NCBI GenBank assembly: GCA_022848865.1
Contig: JAJISE010000018.1
Coordinates: forward strand, 1-36,137
Origin: Candidatus Thermoplasmatota archaeon
Lineage (GTDB): Archaea; Thermoplasmatota; Thermoplasmata; RBG-16-68-12; JAGMCJ01
Direction: 5' to 3'
Length of the DNA stretch: 36,137 nt
The notes under the pieces are model-generated. The model worked only from the letters and a program-made list of their open reading frames with translations. It ran no database searches and was not told the DNA's origin. The translations under genes were made by a program, and so were the position numbers. Positions 24,324-31,392 of the stretch are shown here, piece after piece. The stretch's first letter is position 1. Each line of letters starts with the position of its first letter.

Positions 24324-24779
24324 TCAGAGGTACTTCGTGAGTTCAGGTTCGACCTTTGCCATCTTCTTGAGGATATCGTGCGAGGCGTTGTCCAGGAGAC
24401 TCTGCCCGGCGGGAGAGATGATCCTCCCCTTCTTCTCCACGATGGAGACGTATCCGAGCTCCTCCAGCTGCTTCAAGCAGTGCCTGGCCACGGCGCCGCT
24501 TCCTGCCCTCGCCTTGGAGGGCTTTGACCCCCTGTCCTCCTTCCCGCCGAAGAGGGCCGCCAACCTCTCGGTCCCTATGGGCCCGTCGAGGTAGACCTTC
24601 CTGAGCACCGCCGCCAGCCTCGTGTACCACCAGTCGTTCTGGGCGGGGCTCTTCTCCTTGTGGACCCCGGTCTTCGCGAACGCGCTCCACTCGGGCGGCT
24701 CGACCTTGGCCTCTTTCTTGAACTGTGCAGCGACCTTCTCTATCAGGTGCTGTGCGGGAACGTCATGGGCGGTTGTCAT
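24324..24779 (-). CDS. rps19e: 30S ribosomal protein S19e
   Basis: 151 residues from the ATG at 24779; a TTG three codons upstream is less likely. The winged-helix S19e fold shows in TTAHDVPAQHLIEKVA, PPEWSAFAKTGVHKEKSP, NDWWYTRLAAVLRKVYLDGP and the ending GQSLLDNASHDILKKM. S19e acts in 30S assembly. It is the first gene of the translation operon and has a TATA box GTTTAATATC at 24819-24828. Confidence 0.96.
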   Translation of the reverse strand: MTTAHDVPAQHLIEKVAAQFKKEAKVEPPEWSAFAKTGVHKEKSPAQNDWWYTRLAAVLRKVYLDGPIGTERLAALFGGKEDRGSKPSKARAGSGAVARHCLKQLEELGYVSIVEKKGRIISPAGQSLLDNASHDILKKMAKVEPELTKYL

Positions 24780-24818
24780 CGAATCCAATCCTCGCGGAAC
24801 GAAATAGAACCAAGGTCT

Positions 24819-24828
24819 GATATTAAAC
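24819..24828 (-). promoter_or_regulatory. TATA box of the rps19e-PDCD5-rpl39e-rpl31e-eif6 operon
   Basis: The minus strand reads GTTTAATATC, 40 bases before the ATG. The core TTTAATATC is identical to that of the superoxide reductase and nadC promoters in this window, which makes it a good local consensus. Confidence 0.65.
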
Positions 24829-24940
24829 GTTTCTGTTTCCCGCCAGACCTCCAGTCGTTATCGCGTCTCCGACTTCTCGCCCGCGGGGAACATCGTTAAG
24901 GTTATTATTCTCGATACGCATTGGGTGTTTGGTTGATTCC

Positions 24941-25654
24941 ATGAGTGAACGAATCAAGACGTTTATCGGCGGCCTCGATGAGAGGATGGAAGGCGGGATA
25001 CCGGACAAGTACCTCACGCTCGTATGCGGACGGGCAGGGACGATGAAATCAAGCATCGCTTTCAACATCCTCTACCACAACGCCAAGGAGAACGGGCTCA
25101 GGGGCGTCTACATCACGCTCGAGCAGAACCGCAAGAGCCTCGTGGAGAGCATGGTCCGGATAGGGATGGACCCGCGGAAGATCACGGGGAAGGGCGGCAT
25201 AGTCGTCGTGGACATGGCCCGCCTCCGCAAGGAGCTCGAGGACCAGGGCAAGCAGGCCGAGATAAACTGGCCGCAGTCGATCATCACGACGGTGAACAAC
25301 TACAAGATGAAGTACGGCTGCAACCTGTTCGTGCTCGACTCGCTCGCAGCGCTGTACTCCATCACCGACTTCAAGACGCCAAGGAGCGACGTCTTCATGT
25401 TCTTCGACAGGATCAGGGACCTGGACGTGACAACCTTCCTCGTCTCGGAGATGCTCGACCCGGACAAGCAGCTCTTTGGCCAGTACGGCGTCGAGGATTT
25501 CCTTGCGGACGGCATCTTCCATCTGGACATGCAGAGGGACGAGAGGAACGTGAACCTCTTCCTGAGCGTCGTGAAGATGAGGATGACCAAGCACGACAGG
25601 GCGTACTATCCCGTCATCGTTGACAAGGAAGGCTTTGAGATAGTCACGCAGTAG
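24941..25654 (+). CDS. RAD55/KaiC-like RecA-superfamily ATPase
   Basis: 237 residues from the ATG at 24941; an in-frame TTG at 24929 is possible. A TTATTATTC element about 35 bases upstream fits a leaderless message. It is a single RecA-type domain: Walker A GRAGTMKSS near residue 34, the KaiC-like catalytic glutamate in YITLEQ near 61, and Walker B LFVLDSLAALY. It lacks a second KaiC domain and any DNA-binding extension, so it is the single-domain archaeal form often linked to signalling. It stops 5 bases before ubiX and is certainly cotranscribed with it. The biological role is unknown. Confidence 0.9.
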   Translation: MSERIKTFIGGLDERMEGGIPDKYLTLVCGRAGTMKSSIAFNILYHNAKENGLRGVYITLEQNRKSLVESMVRIGMDPRKITGKGGIVVVDMARLRKELEDQGKQAEINWPQSIITTVNNYKMKYGCNLFVLDSLAALYSITDFKTPRSDVFMFFDRIRDLDVTTFLVSEMLDPDKQLFGQYGVEDFLADGIFHLDMQRDERNVNLFLSVVKMRMTKHDRAYYPVIVDKEGFEIVTQ

Positions 25655-25659
25655 CTCTC

Positions 25660-26202
25660 ATGAGGATAATCATCGCCGTCACGGGCGCATCCGGCATGCC
25701 GTACGCCACGACCCTTCTGAGGGAGCTCGACGCCGAGAAGCACCTCATAGTCTCCGAGAACGCCGTCAAGGTCATCGAGCGGGAGTCCGACATCGGCCTG
25801 GATGGGATGAGAGCCCTGGCGGATCACGTGCACGACCCCGCCGACATGACGGCCCCCATGGCCTCCGGCAGCGCGAGGTTCGATGCGATGGTCATCGTCC
25901 CCTGCTCCATGTCCACCCTCTCGAAGATAGCGTGCGGGATCGCCGACAACCTGATATGCAGGACCGCCCAGGTGTTCCTCAAGGAGAGGAGGAGGCTCGT
26001 TCTCGTTCCCCGCGAGACGCCGCTGAGCTCGATCCACCTGGAGAACATGAAGAGGCTCTCGGACTGCGGTGCCACCGTCCTGGCAGCGATGCCCGCATTC
26101 TACACGAGGCCGTCAACGGTGGCGGACATGGTGAACTTCGTCGTCGGCAGGATTCTTGACAGTCTCGGCGTCGAGCACTCGCTCTGCGAACCGTGGGAAT
26201 GA
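25660..26202 (+). CDS. ubiX: Flavin prenyltransferase UbiX
   Basis: 180 residues. UbiX attaches a dimethylallyl group to FMN, making the prenylated cofactor used by UbiD-type decarboxylases. Motifs seen: the N-terminal IIIAVTGASGMPYA, VIVPCSMSTLSKIACGIADNL for flavin binding, LVLVPRETPLSSIHLENM, and AMPAFYTRPSTVADMVNFVVGRILD. The length is slightly short but complete. No UbiD partner lies in the window. It follows the RAD55-like ATPase by 5 bases and converges on the RING-like membrane gene. Confidence 0.95.
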   Translation: MRIIIAVTGASGMPYATTLLRELDAEKHLIVSENAVKVIERESDIGLDGMRALADHVHDPADMTAPMASGSARFDAMVIVPCSMSTLSKIACGIADNLICRTAQVFLKERRRLVLVPRETPLSSIHLENMKRLSDCGATVLAAMPAFYTRPSTVADMVNFVVGRILDSLGVEHSLCEPWE

Positions 26203-26217
26203 AAAAGGGGACCGCGT

Positions 26218-28527
26218 CTAAGGACCTGTGACGTCCTCCACCCTGTCGAACTCCTTCTTCAGCATCGACAGCTGGTCCTGTGCCAACGACAGCGGGGTTA
26301 TGGGGACGACCAGAGTCGCGTCGTTGATCGAGCAGAGGTCGTTCACCTTCTTTATGAACTTGAGCGAAACCTCGAACCCGTTCTCCACAGCGAGGTACTC
26401 CAGGCCGTCCAGGAGTATCACGCCGCCCTCGGACTTCTTCACGAAGTTGCTTATGGCCCTCATTATCTCGAAGTCCAGCCTCTTCGGGTCAAGGGTCTGG
26501 AAATCCGAGCTCGTGTCCGTCAGCCAGTACAGCTCGACGTTCTCGATCGGTATCTCCCTCTTCAGCTTCTCCGGGTAGGTCGTCGAGATGATCAGCCCCG
26601 CCAGGTTCTTCTTCATCAGGCTGTTGAACTGCTCGTACGCCACCGTCGGCGTGTCGCCCACCACTAGGTGGTTGTAGCCCGGCTCCACGACCTTGAGTGC
26701 CGAACCGCAGTTCTCGCACATCGTCCTCATCAGGTCGGCGCCCTCCTCGATGAGGACCACCTCGGAACAGGAGCTGCACTTCGCCGTGGTCATCTTCTTC
26801 TCCTCTTCCTCGTCGACCTCCAGGTCGTTCCCGCACGCCGGGCAAGTGGCCACCTTCGTGGCGCAGCTCTTGTGGTAGATCTGCCCGCACTTGCAGCGGA
26901 CGGCCTCCCTGAGGCTCGTGATCTCGTCCATGCAGACCGTGCACGCCAGGGTCGAGTGGACCGGCGGCGGTGGCGGCGCCTCCGGCTCGCTGACGGCCGC
27001 TCCCTCCACAGTGATGTGTATGTCCTCTTCCTCCACGGCTGGCGGTATCATCATCGTCTTCCTGTCGTACATCACCTTCGTCATGACGACCATCGCTACG
27101 AAGGTCGCGATAGTGAAGATCCACATGAACAACCCCGTGAGGTATACCCCAGCGCCGACGAAGACGAGGAGGGAGGGGAAGAAATAGAAGATGATGTAGA
27201 GCAGGACGAAGACCTTGCCGAGGATGTGGAGCCACTTGATCTTGACAGCTCCCGCCCGATAGCGCCTCGGGTGCGCCATCTTGAAGACCATGTATGACTT
27301 GTTCTGGGCCGACAGCATGGCGTAGGTCAGGATGAAGATGAGTATGAACAGGATCTGCGGGTTCTCGAAGACGTCGAAGTCGACGAAGACGGTCTTGTCC
27401 TGGCCGCTGGCGGCGTAGTCGAAGTCCGACGTGTACGAGAGGATCATCCCGCCAGGCGTGCGGATGATGTGCACGGTCCCCTTGTTCGCGGCCACGTCTT
27501 GGAAGCTCGTGAGGCCGAGCAGGTAGTCCGTGTGGTGCATCTCAATGCTGCCCTCGTATGTGCTCGGCGCAATGACGGCGAGGTCGTTGAGTCTGAAGCC
27601 CTCCGCGTTATTGACGGAATCAGACTTGAAGAGCAATCTGAGGAAGAACTCCGTTCCCGCGTGGTCCTCTGTCAGGTCGAGGCTCACAGGGATCCAGCTG
27701 GATGTGCCATTGGAAACCGACAGGTTGTATATCTCGTTCCAGTTCACACCGTCCACGCTCGTGAGGAAGGCAAGGTAGTCTCCTCCGTTGGCGACGTTTC
27801 CAGTGTAGCTGAAATTGAGGATGCATTCGGTCGAGGAATTCAATCGGAGGTACTCGGAGTCCATGACCATCCTCGTGTCGTTCTCGTACATCCATGTCGT
27901 CACATTGCCAGCGTAGAGCGTTCCCCCGGGGTTGGGCCACGGGAAGTACAAGTACGGTCCCAATACCGTCTCGAAATCGGTCGTCAGGTTGACTGAGAAC
28001 ACGTCATAGAACGCTCGGGCGATCGCTATCTCGTCCTGAACGTAGGTCCTCCTGGCCTGGTTGGTCTCCATGGTGAACCTGTGCGTGATGCTGAGGCTCC
28101 CCGTCGTGCTCGCGTCCGAGCCCACGAGCCCGCTCGAGCTTTGCTGCACTCCCGGTTCCGAGTTCCCCTCATCCAGGGTCACCTCCTTGATGCGTCCGTA
28201 TCTGTAGTCGGTGCCGTACGCCCCCGAGGGCGGTCTCTCCAGGTAGTCCTGGACGTCTTGCGAGTAAGCGAAGGCCTCGTCCACCTCGATCACTCCGTCA
28301 CCGTCATCATAGCGGTAGAGTATCTTCTCCCTGAGGTCGAGGGCCTCGGCGCCAACCGCCGTGAAGTAGATGTGCCCTCCACCAGAGAGGCCCGTGGTCC
28401 CGATCATCTCCACGTCCGTGGTCACGATGATGCGGTTCCCCTGGGCGGAAACGACGCTGAGGAAGAGTGAGACAAGAAGGGTCAGGAATACAACAATGCA
28501 GAAGTGCTGGAGAGCGTGGCGGTCCAT
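26218..28527 (-). CDS. Membrane protein with extracellular domain, RING-like zinc finger, zinc ribbon and DUF835
   Basis: 769 residues from the ATG at 28527; a far longer open frame continues upstream but only as antisense to the TrmB gene, and a TATA box at 28552-28560 fits this start. The order is signal peptide; extracellular beta-rich region (about 25-375) with several Asn glycosylation-like sites; membrane helices at about 385-500; a proline-rich linker; a RING-like finger from residue 529 (Cx2C, 12 residues, CxC, x4, H, x2, C, x6, Cx2C); a zinc ribbon (CSSC...CENC) at about 586-612; and a C-terminal DUF835 domain (about 617-769). The cytoplasmic half therefore combines two zinc modules with DUF835, common in Thermoplasmatota and probably regulatory. 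Its ligand and output are unknown. It is divergent from a TrmB regulator. Confidence 0.88.
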   Translation of the reverse strand: MDRHALQHFCIVVFLTLLVSLFLSVVSAQGNRIIVTTDVEMIGTTGLSGGGHIYFTAVGAEALDLREKILYRYDDGDGVIEVDEAFAYSQDVQDYLERPPSGAYGTDYRYGRIKEVTLDEGNSEPGVQQSSSGLVGSDASTTGSLSITHRFTMETNQARRTYVQDEIAIARAFYDVFSVNLTTDFETVLGPYLYFPWPNPGGTLYAGNVTTWMYENDTRMVMDSEYLRLNSSTECILNFSYTGNVANGGDYLAFLTSVDGVNWNEIYNLSVSNGTSSWIPVSLDLTEDHAGTEFFLRLLFKSDSVNNAEGFRLNDLAVIAPSTYEGSIEMHHTDYLLGLTSFQDVAANKGTVHIIRTPGGMILSYTSDFDYAASGQDKTVFVDFDVFENPQILFILIFILTYAMLSAQNKSYMVFKMAHPRRYRAGAVKIKWLHILGKVFVLLYIIFYFFPSLLVFVGAGVYLTGLFMWIFTIATFVAMVVMTKVMYDRKTMMIPPAVEEEDIHITVEGAAVSEPEAPPPPPVHSTLACTVCMDEITSLREAVRCKCGQIYHKSCATKVATCPACGNDLEVDEEEEKKMTTAKCSSCSEVVLIEEGADLMRTMCENCGSALKVVEPGYNHLVVGDTPTVAYEQFNSLMKKNLAGLIISTTYPEKLKREIPIENVELYWLTDTSSDFQTLDPKRLDFEIMRAISNFVKKSEGGVILLDGLEYLAVENGFEVSLKFIKKVNDLCSINDATLVVPITPLSLAQDQLSMLKKEFDRVEDVTGP

Positions 28528-28551
28528 CTCAATCACGAAATAAGTGCCAGA

Positions 28552-28560
28552 GATAAATAG
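28552..28560 (-). promoter_or_regulatory. TATA box of the RING-like/DUF835 membrane protein gene
   Basis: The minus strand reads GGAAACTATTTATC around these bases, 25 bases before the ATG at 28527, as expected for a leaderless or very short leader message. Confidence 0.6.
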
Positions 28561-28584
28561 TTTCCTGAGCCGATATCGCTTCAA

Positions 28585-28598
28585 TGAAAAGCTTTTCA
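28585..28598. promoter_or_regulatory. 14-bp perfect palindrome in the divergent promoter region
   Basis: TGAAAAGCTTTTCA is a perfect inverted repeat centred 20 bases before the TrmB start and upstream of the TATA box of the divergent membrane gene. Its position over the likely core promoter of the TrmB gene suggests a transcription factor site, perhaps autoregulatory. Binding is not shown. Confidence 0.5.
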
Positions 28599-28611
28599 AG
28601 TCCAGTGCGTC

Positions 28612-29349
28612 ATGTCCGTCGGGAGCATGGAAGTCGGTGACGTTGACCTGATGGAGGAGTACGACAAGATAGTCGGCGTGCTCCATACGCTGGGCCTCTC
28701 CAATTACGAGGCGAGGGTCTACATAGCTCTCGTCGCACACGGATTCGGCGATGCCGAGACGATCGCGGGCACCGCCAGGATCCCCCGGACCTCGTCCTAC
28801 AAGGCGCTCCAGTCGCTCTGCTCGAAGGGGTTCGCCTTCTCCACGTCCGGAAGGCCGTCCGTCTACAAGCCGGAACTTCCCGAGAGGATGAAGAAGAAGA
28901 TACTCGGCGAGGTGTCCGACGCCTTCGACAAGCTGAGCCTGGTGCACGAGATCGCACGCGACAAGGGCGAGCCTCAGCTGGTCTTCACGATCACAGGCAA
29001 GAGCAGGGTCATCGACAAGATCGGCGAGCTCGTGGACAAGTCCTCCGAGAAGTTCGTCGTCGCCACCCCGACGTTCTCCGAGATAAGGGAGGCTCACATG
29101 AAGAGGCTGGAGGCGGCGATCCGAAGGGGGATCAGGGTGATCGTCATCACGGAGCCTGGGCAGAAGGTGCCCGAGGGCGCCGAGGTCCACTTCCGGAAGG
29201 GGCTGATCGCCACGGACATCATCGTGGACGGTAGCGAGGCCCTCCTCGCGAGCCCGGACCTGAACGCCTGCGGGTTCACGGACAATCCCTATCTCGCGAG
29301 GCATCTGGAGGACTTCCTCTCCATAATGATATCACACGGGCGGGAATGA
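28612..29349 (+). CDS. TrmB-family transcriptional regulator
   Basis: 245 residues. The N-terminal winged helix (about 18-90: YDKIVGVLHTLGLSNYEARVYIAL, then RIPRTSSYKALQSLCSKGF) is the TrmB DNA-binding domain. A coiled linker follows, then a C-terminal domain (about 125-240) with a phospholipase-D-like fold (FVVATPTFSEIREAHMKRLE...IDIIVDGSEALLASPD region) but no sugar-binding domain, as in the short TrmB group. The ATG at 28612 is the first in frame; 28624 is possible. The stop overlaps an ATG of the reductase gene by four bases. The palindrome at 28585-28598 may be its operator. Confidence 0.92.
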   Translation: MSVGSMEVGDVDLMEEYDKIVGVLHTLGLSNYEARVYIALVAHGFGDAETIAGTARIPRTSSYKALQSLCSKGFAFSTSGRPSVYKPELPERMKKKILGEVSDAFDKLSLVHEIARDKGEPQLVFTITGKSRVIDKIGELVDKSSEKFVVATPTFSEIREAHMKRLEAAIRRGIRVIVITEPGQKVPEGAEVHFRKGLIATDIIVDGSEALLASPDLNACGFTDNPYLARHLEDFLSIMISHGRE

Positions 29350-29369
29350 GAGCTGATCGGCGGGTTGAG

Positions 29370-30548
29370 ATGGAATTCGACGTCTTGGTTGTTGGCGCGG
29401 GACCGACTGGATGCCTGATCGCCAGACGGCTCTGCAGTGATGGCTTCTCTGTCGCCGTTGTCGAGGAGCACAGGGAGATAGGCGAACCCGTCCAGTGCTC
29501 GGGGCTCGTCACGAAGCGCGTTCTCGAGTTCGCGACCGATGAGAGGACCGTCCTCGGCCGCCTGAAGGGGGCGCACCTCTTCTCCCCGGGCGGGCACAGG
29601 ATAACGATCGGTGGGACCGACGAGAGGGCCGTCGTCCTGGACAGGGCCATGTTTGACCGAGGACTGGCGGAGGCCGCATCCCGGGCGGGGGCGGAGATGC
29701 TTCTGGACACTCAGGCGATCGCCGCAAAGAGGTCGTCCGATGGGGTCACGGTGACGCTCACTCACTCCAAGGAGACGAAGAAGGCTAAGTGCAAGATCCT
29801 GGTCGGCGCCGACGGGGTCAAGTCCAGGGTGGCGAGGTGGTTCGACCTGTCGCAGCCCGAGATCACGGTCTCAGGGTTCCAGGCCGAGATGTTCGGCGGG
29901 GAGCTCGACGAGGACATGGTGAGCCTCTACGTGGGCAACGAGGTCGCGCCTGGATTCTTCGCATGGGTCGTGCCCGCGGGCGACGCGGTCCGCGTGGGTC
30001 TGTGCGTCAGGGAGGGCAGCGCCTTCGAGCATTTCGAGAGGTTCCTCGCGAACCCCCTGGTCTCGGAGATGCTCAAGGGGGCGGAGCCCCTTTCCTATCA
30101 GGCGGGGATGATCCCCTTCGGCCTCTCCAAGAGGACGGTGGACGACAACGTCGTGATAGTCGGGGACGCGGCCTGTCAGGTCAAGGCAACGAGCGGCGGG
30201 GGACTCTACACGGGCCTCGTCTCTGCCGAGGAATGCGCGAAGGCCCTCGTCGACGCGCTGGAATCGAAGGACTGCTCGCGCGCTTCCCTGTCGGCCTACC
30301 AGAAGGCGTGGTTCGAGCGCGTGGGGGCCGAGGTCAAGCGGGGACTCCTGCTCCACCGGGCCTTCGCAAGGCTCAGCGACAAGCAGTTCGAGACGATATT
30401 CGGCCTGATCGACAGGGAGGACATACTGGACATCATAACGAAGAAGGGGGACATGGACTATCCCTCGAAGATCGGCTGGCGGCTCGTCAAGAAGGAGCCC
30501 AGGTTGCTCAAGTTCGCGTCGCCCGCTCTAAGAGCCCTTTTCTGCTGA
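29370..30548 (+). CDS. Geranylgeranyl reductase family FAD-dependent oxidoreductase
   Basis: 392 residues from the ATG at 29370, where the family's normal N-terminus EFDVLVVGAGPTGCLIA begins. An in-frame ATG at 29346, overlapping the TrmB stop, is an equally possible start. FAD binding is seen in GAGPTG, the ribityl-contacting ILVGADGVKSRVARW and VGDAACQVKATSGGGLYTGL. Family members saturate geranylgeranyl chains of archaeal lipids or quinone side chains; paralogues with other substrates are common, so the substrate is uncertain. It lies in one transcript with the TrmB regulator. The end overlaps nadC by 41 bases on the opposite strand. Confidence 0.9.
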   Translation: MEFDVLVVGAGPTGCLIARRLCSDGFSVAVVEEHREIGEPVQCSGLVTKRVLEFATDERTVLGRLKGAHLFSPGGHRITIGGTDERAVVLDRAMFDRGLAEAASRAGAEMLLDTQAIAAKRSSDGVTVTLTHSKETKKAKCKILVGADGVKSRVARWFDLSQPEITVSGFQAEMFGGELDEDMVSLYVGNEVAPGFFAWVVPAGDAVRVGLCVREGSAFEHFERFLANPLVSEMLKGAEPLSYQAGMIPFGLSKRTVDDNVVIVGDAACQVKATSGGGLYTGLVSAEECAKALVDALESKDCSRASLSAYQKAWFERVGAEVKRGLLLHRAFARLSDKQFETIFGLIDREDILDIITKKGDMDYPSKIGWRLVKKEPRLLKFASPALRALFC

Positions 30549-31356
30549 GCTCCTTGATCTCGAGCGAGAAGTCTATCGCACGAACGGAGTGCGTTATCCA
30601 TCCCAGGGAGATGATGTCCGCGTAGTCCGCGTAGTCCACGATGTTCTGCGGGTTGATCCCGCCGGAGACCTCGATCGTGCAATGCGAGATCTCCCTTATC
30701 TTCCCCGCCACGACCCTTCCGATGTCCGGAGGCATGTTGTCCAGCATGATTATGTCAGCTCCTGCCTGAGCTGCTTCCATGGCCTCCTCCTCCGTCTCGA
30801 CCTCCACCTCGACCTTCTTGTTGAAGTGTCCCGCCTTGGCCCGCTTGATCGCCTCCTTCACGGACCCGACGACCTTCAGGTGGTTGTCCTTGATGAGGAA
30901 CGCGTCGTCCAGCCTGAACCTGTGCGGGTCGCCCCCTCCGAGCATGACAGCCTTCTTCTCGAAGAACCTGAACCCTGGCGTGGTCTTTCTCGTGGCCGCT
31001 ACGCTCACGTCTGGATTCCTCTCGCGGCACTTGTTCGTGAGCTCCCATGTCTGGGTCGCGATACCGCTCATCCTCATGAGGAAGTTGAGCGCAACTCTTT
31101 CGCCCGCCAGCATCGCCTTGGCCTTGCCCCTGAGCAGCATCACCTTTGTGAACTTCCCGATCCTCTGTCCGTCCCGGAAATCCGTTTCCGTCTCGACACC
31201 CAGATGACCGAATATCGCCGCGGCCTCCTCCAATCCGGCGAGGATGCAGTCCTCCTTCGCGAAGATCATCGCCTCGGCGTCCACATCGCCGATCAGGGCA
31301 TCGGAGGTGATGTCGCCGTGCCCGAGGTCCTCCTTCAGAAACGCGGCAGCGTCCAT
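30508..31356 (-). CDS. nadC: Quinolinate phosphoribosyltransferase (NadC)
   Basis: 282 residues, normal length. It converts quinolinate and PRPP into nicotinate mononucleotide, a step of de novo NAD synthesis. Motifs seen: FLKEDLGHGDITSDA at the N-terminus, ERVALNFLMRMSGIAT, the active-site ATRKTTPGFRFFEKKAVMLG, GGDPHRFRLDDAFLIKDNH, and the phosphate-binding IEVSGGINPQNI. The ATG at 31356 lies 20-30 bases after a TATA box, so it is probably leaderless. nadA and nadB are not in the window. The 3' end overlaps the reductase gene tail-to-tail. Confidence 0.95.
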   Translation of the reverse strand: MDAAAFLKEDLGHGDITSDALIGDVDAEAMIFAKEDCILAGLEEAAAIFGHLGVETETDFRDGQRIGKFTKVMLLRGKAKAMLAGERVALNFLMRMSGIATQTWELTNKCRERNPDVSVAATRKTTPGFRFFEKKAVMLGGGDPHRFRLDDAFLIKDNHLKVVGSVKEAIKRAKAGHFNKKVEVEVETEEEAMEAAQAGADIIMLDNMPPDIGRVVAGKIREISHCTIEVSGGINPQNIVDYADYADIISLGWITHSVRAIDFSLEIKELSRKGLLERATRT

Positions 31357-31375
31357 CGTGAGCCCATCATCCTGC

Positions 31376-31386
31376 GATATTAAATC
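31376..31386 (-). promoter_or_regulatory. TATA box of nadC
   Basis: The minus strand reads GATTTAATATC about 25 bases before the nadC ATG, immediately after the beta-CASP stop codon, so nadC has its own promoter. Confidence 0.65.
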
Positions 31387-31392
31387 GTTTCT

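Noticed and set aside
28528-29304. Upstream extension of the RING-like membrane gene
   Set aside because: The extended frame is entirely antisense to the TrmB gene, a TATA box lies at 28552-28560, and a normal signal peptide begins at 28527.
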